A DNA stretch of 64,000 nucleotides from Proteobacteria bacterium UBA6503 (lineage in GTDB: Bacteria; Pseudomonadota; Alphaproteobacteria; UBA1280; UBA6503). A program made the position numbers and the translations under genes. The DNA is taken from the NCBI GenBank assembly GCA_002436405.1, contig DJLZ01000003.1:1-64000 (forward strand). Reading direction: 5' to 3'. Shown piece after piece: positions 1 to 6,332 of the stretch; position 1 is the stretch's first letter, and every line of letters starts with the position of its first letter. Under the pieces are notes generated by a model. That model ran no database searches. It had not been told where the DNA came from and saw nothing but the letters and a program-made list of their open reading frames with translations.

Positions 1-22
1 GGATTTTTAATCTGACAAGACC
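1..22. repeat. Terminal end of a second IS6-family copy
   Basis: The 16 bases TTAATCTGACAAGACC at 7-22 are identical to the right end of the complete IS at 10501-10516, and the adjoining GGATTT also matches, with one extra T. This is the inner end of a second copy lying mostly outside the window, so the island that follows is bracketed by two copies of the same element. Confidence 0.85.
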
Positions 23-288
23 GTATCAATAGTATGATTGTCAGCGTATGAACGCTGGAAAGAAATTTACGAAAATCAAATTTGTGTAATTAATACGAAG
101 GTATGTACACTTATTGGTGTGACAAATGATGAAATGATTATTTCAGCCCAAAAGCAGAATCAGTGCAGTCGATTTTTATGTGTTTCCTTGAGAATATCGA
201 TAACCGTATTTCTAATGTATCATTAGAAAAAGGAAGCAATGCTCTTACCCCTTAAATCGCAACCATCAGCGTGATTAGAATTTAGGAA
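23..288. other. Left inner flank of the island, no recognised gene
   Basis: AT-rich sequence between the left IS end and the CDF promoter. A 62-codon frame at 38-226 has no recognisable domain and no good ribosome binding site, so I do not call it a gene. It may be debris of a gene cut by the IS. Confidence 0.5.
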
Positions 289-324
289 TTGACATTGCAA
301 ACATATGAATATATATTCATATGT
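289..324 (+). promoter_or_regulatory. CDF-arsR promoter with ArsR/SmtB-type operator
   Basis: A consensus -35 TTGACA (289-294) is followed after 17 bp by a -10 TATATT (312-317). The -10 lies inside a perfect 24-bp palindrome at 301-324, whose arm ACATATGAATAT is followed directly by its reverse complement. AT-rich 12-2-12 palindromes of this kind are the classical operators of SmtB/CzrA/ZiaR repressors. Bound repressor would cover the -10. The likely ligand is the ArsR protein encoded at 1371-1691. Confidence 0.8.
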
Positions 325-352
325 AAGAATCAAATTATACTAAGGATCAATC

Positions 353-1381
353 ATGGCCAACTCCCATTCCGACCACGACCACAAAGACGGCAGCTGCGGC
401 AGCCAAAAACATGATCATAGCGATCATGGACATGGTCACGATCATGACCACGATCATTCGCATGTTCCAGCCGTTACGCAGGATAATGAACGCAAAATTC
501 TGGTCTCTTTCTTTCTGATCTTTACCTTTATGGTGATTGAGGCCGTGGGGGGCTGGATTTCTGGTTCTTTAGCACTACTGGCCGATGCCGGACACATGCT
601 TACTGATGCGGTCGCTTTGGGACTAGCCTATGCCGCCTTCCGTTTTGGTCGTCGTGCCGCCGATAAACAACGTACATTCGGTTATATGCGTTTTGAAGTC
701 ATCGCAGGACTTGTCAATGCTCTGACTTTATTTGCGATTGTAGGCTGGATTGTTTATGAAGCGATCGAACGCTTCCAATCACCTCAACCCGTCATGGCTG
801 GCCCGATGATGGCGGTTGCCGTCGCAGGCTTGCTTGTGAATATTTTTGTACTTTGGTATCTCACACGTGGTGATACCGAACATGTTAACGTCAAAGGGGC
901 GATCCTTCACGTGATGGGGGATTTACTAGGTTCTGTCGGGGCTATCGTTGCTGCCATCACTATCTGGTATACAGGATGGACACCTATCGACCCGATCTTG
1001 TCGGTGTTGGTATCCTTACTGGTTCTGCGCAGTGCATGGGTTTTGTTTAAACGCACCATTCATATCCTGCTTGAGGGAGCGCCAGCCGATGCCAGCACTG
1101 TCGATGTAACGGCACATTTATTGAAAACGGTGGATGGTCTTGAAAATGTAAGCCACGTTCATGTTTGGATGATCACATCAGGTCGTTCAATGGCAACCCT
1201 GCATATCCAGCCGAAAGCCGGTGTCGATGTGCCAGCAGTGACCAAACGTGTTGAGCAGGAATTGAAAGATAAATTCAATATTGAACATCCGACCGTCGCT
1301 ATTGACTGGCAAGGCGATGCCGCATGCAGTCTTGAAGATGCTCCGAAAACAATTAATCCCCACGCAGGCCATGACCACTAA
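353..1381 (+). CDS. CDF-family cation efflux transporter (Zn/Cd type)
   Basis: 342-residue inner-membrane cation diffusion facilitator that exports divalent metals, probably zinc or cadmium, in exchange for protons. The first 40 residues are a His/Asp-rich metal-binding loop with repeated HDH units. Six membrane segments follow, with the family HxxxD sites visible as LLADAGHMLTDA in segment 2 and HVMGDLLGS in segment 5. The C-terminal cytoplasmic domain contains HVHVW and a second His-rich tail. Length is normal for CzcD/ZitB. It is first in an operon with the overlapping repressor and is controlled by the operator at 301-324. The exact metal is inferred. Confidence 0.92.
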   Translation: MANSHSDHDHKDGSCGSQKHDHSDHGHGHDHDHDHSHVPAVTQDNERKILVSFFLIFTFMVIEAVGGWISGSLALLADAGHMLTDAVALGLAYAAFRFGRRAADKQRTFGYMRFEVIAGLVNALTLFAIVGWIVYEAIERFQSPQPVMAGPMMAVAVAGLLVNIFVLWYLTRGDTEHVNVKGAILHVMGDLLGSVGAIVAAITIWYTGWTPIDPILSVLVSLLVLRSAWVLFKRTIHILLEGAPADASTVDVTAHLLKTVDGLENVSHVHVWMITSGRSMATLHIQPKAGVDVPAVTKRVEQELKDKFNIEHPTVAIDWQGDAACSLEDAPKTINPHAGHDH

Positions 1382-1691
1382 AAAGCAAAAAAATCAATCG
1401 CAACAGGATGTCACTATCCTTTCCGAAACCTTCCGCCTGCTGGGTGACCCCAGCAGGTTGAAGATTCTTCTGCACTGTATAGATGGTTCCAAGTCCGTTA
1501 CAGACATTGCCGAAGAGCTTGATTTGTCCCAATCATTGGTTAGCCACCATTTACGATTATTGCGTGGCGCACGATTGGTTGTCGGCGTAAGGCAATCAAA
1601 ACAGGTTTTTTACGAAATTGCCGATAGCCATGTAAGCGACATGCTCCTCGACATGATTACACACATTGAAGAAGAGCATGACGACCATTAA
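1371..1691 (+). CDS. ArsR/SmtB-family metal-sensing repressor
   Basis: 106-residue winged-helix repressor. The start at 1371 overlaps the transporter stop by 11 bp and gives the usual family length; an upstream start at 1281 would run through the transporter gene. The recognition helix is DLSQSLVSHHLRLL. Near the C-terminus, DSHVSDMLLDMITHIEE fits the alpha-5 zinc-site pattern DxH-x10-HxxE of CzrA/SmtB/NmtR proteins, so Zn(II) or a similar ion should release it from DNA. The arrangement predicts autoregulation through the palindrome at 301-324. Confidence 0.9.
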   Translation: MTTKKQKNQSQQDVTILSETFRLLGDPSRLKILLHCIDGSKSVTDIAEELDLSQSLVSHHLRLLRGARLVVGVRQSKQVFYEIADSHVSDMLLDMITHIEEEHDDH

Positions 1692-1741
1692 CGGTATTTG
1701 TGATCTTTATTTCGTCAAAATTAATAGCTATATTGTAAAGT

Positions 1742-2158
1742 ATGAACATGAGGAAATGGATCAGCATGATTGTGATGGTGGCCTTCGTCGGTACGACGAT
1801 GCCCGCCGTTGCGCATGCGGGCATGTCTCATGAAGGCGATGCTGTCGTAGCCAAAGTGGAAAGCATCAATACCGAACAAGCTCAAGCACCTGAACATGAA
1901 GACTGCCCTGGTCACGAAAAAGCAGGCAGCAAGACCAGCGAAAAGACTGAAAAGGCCGCTGATAAAAAAGGCAAGGGCTGCTGCGACGGTCTGACATGTA
2001 AATGCGTTGGCAATGCCTGCAACGGCCTGTCCAAGATATTAGGCTCGAATAGCCTAGGCTTGTTCTCTCCTCTCGCCGTCAAAGCGCCGTTCTCTTTTGA
2101 AGAGCGAATTGCTGCTTCCGATTATTTCACACGCATAAAACGCCCTCCAAGGGCTTAA
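1742..2158 (+). CDS. Small secreted Cys/His-rich protein of copper island
   Basis: 138 residues, family not recognised with certainty. A Sec signal peptide (about residues 1-26, ending AHA) is followed by a charged Lys/Glu linker with an EHEDCPGHEK segment, a Cys cluster (CCDGLTCKCVGNAC, about residues 80-94) and a C-terminal FTRIKRPPRA. Similar short proteins occur next to copper operons, some called CopL-like. The Cys/His pattern suggests periplasmic metal binding, but the Cys could equally form disulfides. It is 50 bp after the arsR gene and upstream of the multicopper oxidase. Function inferred from context only. Confidence 0.7.
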   Translation: MNMRKWISMIVMVAFVGTTMPAVAHAGMSHEGDAVVAKVESINTEQAQAPEHEDCPGHEKAGSKTSEKTEKAADKKGKGCCDGLTCKCVGNACNGLSKILGSNSLGLFSPLAVKAPFSFEERIAASDYFTRIKRPPRA

Positions 2159-2233
2159 ATCCGCTGCTTCCAAATACGCTTTGTCTCAATGGGACAATTG
2201 CGTCTTTTTATCAGTCACACAAGGATTTAAGTC

Positions 2234-3862
2234 ATGAAAAGGCATCGTCTATGGGCGATGGCCCTGTTAGGAGTTATTGCATTAGCAACTCCTGCACAGG
2301 CCAAAACCGTCGAATATAATCTGGTTATCGAACGCCAGCCTGTAAATATTACAGGAAAAAGTATCGAAAAAATCACCGTTAACGGCGGCATTCCCGCCCC
2401 TGTCTTGCGTTTCAAGGATGGGGACGAAGCAGTTATACACGTCACGAACAAAATGGATCAGGACAGCTCTATTCATTGGCACGGGTTATTGCTGCCCGGT
2501 GAAATGGATGGCGTTCCTGGTTTTAACGGCTTTCCTGGCATTCCTGCCGGGGAAACATTTACCTACCGCTTTCCTCTACGCCAGACAGGCACCTATTGGT
2601 ATCACGCCCATTCCGGTGGGCAGGAGCAAGAGGGGCTTTACGGCGCGATGATTGTAGATCCATCCGGTACAGATCCGATCCGCACGGATCGTGACTATGT
2701 GATAGTCCTCTCTGACTTCTCCGAGGAGCCATGGGATGACATCATAGCCAATCTTAAAAAATCAGCTGACTACTATGCTTATAATCGCGTAACGCTCGTG
2801 GACTTCTTTAAGGATGCAGAAGAGCGCGGCCTTGGCAAAGCCTGGAAAGACGCAAAAGATTGGGGCCAGATGCGCATGATGCGCACCGATCTTGCTGACG
2901 TATCAGGCTATACGTTCCTCGTGAATGGCAAATCACCGACACAGAACTGGACTGGTCTTTTTAAGTCCGGTGAACGTGTACGCCTGCGCTTTGTAAACGC
3001 CTCGGCCATGTCTTTCTTCGATGTGCGGATTCCTGGGCTAAAAATGAATGTCCTGCAATCGGACGGTCAGAATACGGAACCCCTTAAAGTCGATGAGTTC
3101 CGCTTCGCGCCTGCGGAAACCTATGATGTCGTGGTTACGCCGCAAGACGACAAAGCCTACACCATCGTGGCCGAACCCATCGACCGCACGGGCTTTGCGC
3201 TGGGCACGTTAGCCCCGCGCGAAGGCATGAAAGGCGAAGTGCCTGAACAGCGCGAACGGGCCTTGCTCACGATGGGTGATATGGGCATGCACGATATGGA
3301 TGGCATGGAAATGACCCCGGAAGACATGATTAGCGGATGGAAAAAATCCGGAACGCCTCCAGGCCACAAGATGCTGGATTACGCTGATCTGCGTTACGCA
3401 GGCATCCAGAAAGACACCCGCGAACCGGAACGCACGATTGATGTACGTCTGGGCGGGAATATGGAGCGTTATATCTGGACGATGAACGGCAAGAAGTTCT
3501 CGGAACAGACCGAACCTATTCGTCTGAAATACGGCGAACGGGCACGATTGACGTTCACAAATGAAACCATGATGGCGCACCCGATGCACCTGCACGGCAT
3601 GTTTGTACAATTGGAGAATGGTCAGCCCGCAGAAAAACTGCCTAACAAGCATACGGTTATCGTCGAACCGGGAAAATCATACTCCGTACTTGTAACGGCG
3701 GATGAACCGGGCGAATGGGCGTTTCACTGCCATCTTCTCTATCACATGATGTCAGGGATGATGACCAAAGTAGTCGTTGCTAAATTTGATGATGCGGACA
3801 TGCCCTCCAACCCAGCACAACAGCAATCCTCTACAAAGGGAGGCTCCCATGCAAATCATTAA
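2234..3862 (+). CDS. Copper-resistance multicopper oxidase (PcoA/CopA type)
   Basis: 542-residue periplasmic oxidase that turns Cu(I) into less toxic Cu(II). A signal peptide ends near residue 23. Three cupredoxin domains carry the copper ligands: HWHGLL (about residue 77) and HAHSGGQ in domain 1, HPMHLHGMF and HCHLLYHMMSGM in domain 3, giving the T1 and trinuclear T2/T3 sites. Met-rich stretches (MGDMGMHDMDGMEM, about residues 348-361) resemble Cu(I)-binding loops of PcoA. Somewhat shorter than PcoA (about 600). The signal lacks a clear twin-arginine, so Sec export is more likely. It overlaps copB by 14 bp. Confidence 0.93.
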   Translation: MKRHRLWAMALLGVIALATPAQAKTVEYNLVIERQPVNITGKSIEKITVNGGIPAPVLRFKDGDEAVIHVTNKMDQDSSIHWHGLLLPGEMDGVPGFNGFPGIPAGETFTYRFPLRQTGTYWYHAHSGGQEQEGLYGAMIVDPSGTDPIRTDRDYVIVLSDFSEEPWDDIIANLKKSADYYAYNRVTLVDFFKDAEERGLGKAWKDAKDWGQMRMMRTDLADVSGYTFLVNGKSPTQNWTGLFKSGERVRLRFVNASAMSFFDVRIPGLKMNVLQSDGQNTEPLKVDEFRFAPAETYDVVVTPQDDKAYTIVAEPIDRTGFALGTLAPREGMKGEVPEQRERALLTMGDMGMHDMDGMEMTPEDMISGWKKSGTPPGHKMLDYADLRYAGIQKDTREPERTIDVRLGGNMERYIWTMNGKKFSEQTEPIRLKYGERARLTFTNETMMAHPMHLHGMFVQLENGQPAEKLPNKHTVIVEPGKSYSVLVTADEPGEWAFHCHLLYHMMSGMMTKVVVAKFDDADMPSNPAQQQSSTKGGSHANH

Positions 3863-4577
3863 AACACTCACGTCAGCAACAGTTCTTTTTCTTGGCAATC
3901 TTGCTCCGGCATTCGCGCAGGATATGGGGCATGACATGGCAAAAGAACATGGCGGCGCAATCTATCACATGTTTCGTGTTGAAACGGATTATGGGTTTGG
4001 AAAAGAAAGTGGCGTTGCGTCATGGCATCTGGATGGCTGGATAGGCACGGATGAAAACAAGCTCTGGCTGAAAAGCGAGGGTGCGCGTTCAGATGGTACC
4101 ACAGAAGATGCAGAGTTTTGGGCAATGTATAGCCGCAATATCTCGACATTCTGGGATGCGCAGTTTGGTATCCGTTATGACGCTAAGCCTGACACTACCG
4201 GATATGCCGTTATCGGCATTAACGGGCTGGCACCTTACTGGTTCGAGACGCAGGCACACCTGTTTATCAGCGAGGAAGGAGATGTCAGTGCAAGATTTCG
4301 GCAGGAAAACGATTTTCTGATCACACAAAGACTGATCATCGAGCCTTATGCTGAAATTAACCTGTTCGCGCAGGATGTGCCGGATCGCGGTATTGGAGCG
4401 GGAATTTCAGACGGCAAGATCGGCCTGCAAACCCGCTACGAAATCACCCGAAAATTCGCACCTTATGTGGACGTTCACTATGGCCGAAAATTCGGTGAAA
4501 CCTCGTCTATCGCAAAACAAAACGGCGAAGACAAAGACGCATTTGCGGGCGCAATCGGCCTGCGTCTGATGTTCTAA
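3849..4577 (+). CDS. copB: CopB-family outer membrane copper resistance protein
   Basis: 242 residues. The start at 3849 gives an immediate signal peptide (to about AFA, residue 22) and an overlap with the oxidase gene; AAGGGAGG lies just upstream. The mature start GHDMAKEHGG is a short His/Met metal-binding stretch, and the rest alternates as in a beta-barrel, with YDAKPDTTGYAVIGI and GLAPYWFE typical of CopB/PcoB. Predicted outer-membrane partner of the upstream oxidase. The N-terminal Met/His repeats of longer PcoB proteins are mostly absent. Confidence 0.9.
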   Translation: MQIIKTLTSATVLFLGNLAPAFAQDMGHDMAKEHGGAIYHMFRVETDYGFGKESGVASWHLDGWIGTDENKLWLKSEGARSDGTTEDAEFWAMYSRNISTFWDAQFGIRYDAKPDTTGYAVIGINGLAPYWFETQAHLFISEEGDVSARFRQENDFLITQRLIIEPYAEINLFAQDVPDRGIGAGISDGKIGLQTRYEITRKFAPYVDVHYGRKFGETSSIAKQNGEDKDAFAGAIGLRLMF

Positions 4578-4608
4578 AAATATTCATGATTAACCAAAGG
4601 AGAAAACC

Positions 4609-5274
4609 ATGAAAAAATTACTTCTTACCACTGCTGCTCTGGCCATGATGGTCAGCCCGGCTTTTGCCAAAGATTTTACGGTTAAACAAGTCAGCGACCC
4701 TGCTGGCGATAAACCGTATTATTTCTCACCAAGCAATCTGACGATTCAGCCTGGAGACACGGTGACGTTTGTCAATGTACAAGACGACATGCATGACGTC
4801 ATGTTTGTGGAGGTACCAAAAGGCGTTGACGAAATGATTATGAGTCCTATGAGCGAAAAAGAAGGCGATAAGTTCTCGTACACATTTACTGTTCCTGGAA
4901 CTTACAAATTCCACTGCCACCCGCATGAAGCGCTTGGCATGGAAGGCACACTGATCGTCGGACAAGCTTCGAAGCCGGGTGAAACTGTCAAAATGGATCA
5001 CCACAATATGGGTAAGAAAACCGATACTGCTAAAACGGCCCCGGTTAAAGGCATCCCAGCAACGGGGATAGTCAATAGCATTGATGTGGCTGGCGGCACG
5101 CTCAATATCACACATGACCCAATCAAGGTGCTAAACTGGCCAAAAATGAAAATGGTTTTCACGGCAGAAAAAGGTGTCGACCTGTCTGCTATTAAAGCAG
5201 GTGACAGTGTTACTTTTACACTGAAAGATGTGGGTGGTGACGACTATACCGTTTCAAGCATTCAGAAAAAATAA
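4609..5274 (+). CDS. Periplasmic cupredoxin-CusF fusion protein
   Basis: 221 residues with signal peptide (about 1-20). Residues 25-120 form a plastocyanin/pseudoazurin-like cupredoxin; the type 1 copper ligands are an upstream His (DDMHDVMF) and FHCHPHEALGM. After a linker, residues about 143-221 are a CusF-like OB fold with the signature ITHDPIKVLNWPKMKM, matching the His, Trp, Met and Met ligands of CusF. Both domains bind copper, so it probably carries copper in the periplasm, passing electrons or Cu(I) to the oxidase. Strong ribosome site AAAGGAG before 4609. Confidence 0.88.
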   Translation: MKKLLLTTAALAMMVSPAFAKDFTVKQVSDPAGDKPYYFSPSNLTIQPGDTVTFVNVQDDMHDVMFVEVPKGVDEMIMSPMSEKEGDKFSYTFTVPGTYKFHCHPHEALGMEGTLIVGQASKPGETVKMDHHNMGKKTDTAKTAPVKGIPATGIVNSIDVAGGTLNITHDPIKVLNWPKMKMVFTAEKGVDLSAIKAGDSVTFTLKDVGGDDYTVSSIQKK

Positions 5275-5329
5275 GGCAACCCAGCGCCGCGCGTGAAAAT
5301 CGTGTGGCGCTAATTTTCAGGAGAAAAAA

Positions 5330-5686
5330 ATGAAAAACATCATGATAATGCTGGCCTTGGTTATAGCCTTCATATTGCCACTAACTGCGGCGTACGCACA
5401 AAGCCCCGCACTCAGGAAAGTGGAAACGCAATACACATGCATGGTAACAAATGCCGTTTATGATAGACCGCAAATTGCGGTGGAAGTGAATGGCAAGACC
5501 TATTACGGATGCTGCCCGATGTGTAAAGAACGATTGGCAAAAGATGCCAGCCTACGCAGCGCTGTTGACCCTGTCAGCGGAAAAACGATTGATAAAGCTG
5601 ATGCGGTGATTGGCGCGGCAAGCGACGGTTCAGTCTATTATTTTGAGAGCAAAGATAACCTCAAAGCCTATAAACCCGTACAATAG
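5330..5686 (+). CDS. Secreted YHS/TRASH-like metal-binding protein
   Basis: 118 residues with signal peptide (about 1-24). The core has YTCMVTNAVYDR and, after YYG, CCPMCKERL, followed by DPVSGKTIDKADAVIG and YYFESKDNLKAY. The last two segments resemble YHS-domain geometry and the Cys motif resembles TRASH metal-sensing modules. Likely binds copper or another soft metal in the periplasm. Last gene of the rightward periplasmic copper set and preceded by AGGAG. The biochemical role is inferred. Confidence 0.72.
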   Translation: MKNIMIMLALVIAFILPLTAAYAQSPALRKVETQYTCMVTNAVYDRPQIAVEVNGKTYYGCCPMCKERLAKDASLRSAVDPVSGKTIDKADAVIGAASDGSVYYFESKDNLKAYKPVQ

Positions 5687-5700
5687 ACCCTCGTAAAATA

Positions 5701-5733
5701 GAAAACCCTGCGCCAGTCACGCGCAGGGTTTTC
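5701..5733. terminator. Bidirectional terminator
   Basis: Perfect 13-bp stem (GAAAACCCTGCGC and its complement) with a 7-base loop and A/T tracts on both sides, between the convergent YHS-like gene and csp. Confidence 0.85.
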
Positions 5734-5753
5734 TATTGTCAAAGCCGCAAACT

Positions 5754-6110
5754 TTATGCGGCTTTTTTCATTTGTGACATTTCACGGCAGCTTTTTGCAC
5801 AGGCGCGGCAGGCCTCAGCACAACGCTTCATGTGATCGCCGCCGATGCGTTCGCACGATTCCGCGCAAGCCTCACAAACTTCGGCGCAGGCCGCGCAAAT
5901 CGCCATATGGACTTTTGAATTGCGGCGCATGAAATCAGCCGAAGTGTGGCAGATCTGAATGCAATCGGTCATAAGCTTGACGTGCTCAGCTTCAGCGTGT
6001 TTGCCGCCTTCAGCGAGGCAGTGATTGTAAAGGGTTTCCTGACAGGTATCGTGGCAATCGTCACATTGGCTGATACAGTCTTGCATATGGGCGTTGTGCT
6101 TATGGGGCAT
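5754..6110 (-). CDS. Csp-type four-helix copper storage protein
   Basis: 118 residues. The start at 6110 has GAGGAG upstream and gives the usual length. The protein is packed with CxxxC pairs (ISQCDDCHDTCQ, ICAACAEVCEACAESC, CAEACRACAKSC), the pattern of the DUF326/Csp family, whose four-helix bundles hold many Cu(I) ions on inward-facing cysteines. There is no signal peptide, so it is a cytosolic Csp3-like store. It has its own CueR-like promoter at 6171-6202 and converges on the periplasmic set. Confidence 0.9.
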   Translation of the reverse strand: MPHKHNAHMQDCISQCDDCHDTCQETLYNHCLAEGGKHAEAEHVKLMTDCIQICHTSADFMRRNSKVHMAICAACAEVCEACAESCERIGGDHMKRCAEACRACAKSCREMSQMKKAA

Positions 6111-6170
6111 GGTTTTTCTCCTCAATTTAATGATAAAAAGTCTTTGGTTATGAACTAACGAAGATAAAAA

Positions 6171-6202
6171 TATGCAGTTCCCTTCATAAGGGAACAATGT
6201 GA
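6171..6202 (-). promoter_or_regulatory. CueR/MerR-type promoter of csp
   Basis: On the minus strand, a TTGTTC -35 element is separated by 19 bp from a TATTTT -10-like element. The over-long spacer holds a perfect 8-3-8 dyad, GTTCCCTTCATAAGGGAAC (6177-6195 on the plus strand). MerR activators work by untwisting exactly such 19-bp spacers. The dyad differs from the usual CueR core (ACCTTCC) but is close, so control by the CueR at 8832-9284 is likely, not proven. Confidence 0.6.
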
Positions 6203-6266
6203 ATTATCTATAAAAACAATTAAGTTACGCGCCTTTTCACCAAAATATGTCCAAGATTAGTTTGTC

Positions 6267-6297
6267 TTGACCTTCCCATGATGGGAAGGTGTACTAT
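6267..6297 (+). promoter_or_regulatory. CueR-type promoter of copA-cueR
   Basis: TTGACC (-35, 6267-6272), a 19-bp spacer and TACTAT (-10, 6292-6297). Inside is the dyad ACCTTCCC-5 nt-GGGAAGGT (6270-6290), which is close to the E. coli copA/cueO CueR operator. It drives the ATPase and cueR, giving feedback. Confidence 0.85.
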
Positions 6298-6332
6298 ATC
6301 AAGGATATGGAATTAAAATAAAGGAGTCGGCC

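Noticed and set aside
38..226. 62-codon frame at the left edge
   Set aside because: No ribosome site, no recognisable domain and Cys/Ile-rich random-looking composition.
2180..2210. Short dyad TTGTC...GACAA before the multicopper oxidase
   Set aside because: No 19-bp spacer and no CueR-like core, so not called as an operator.
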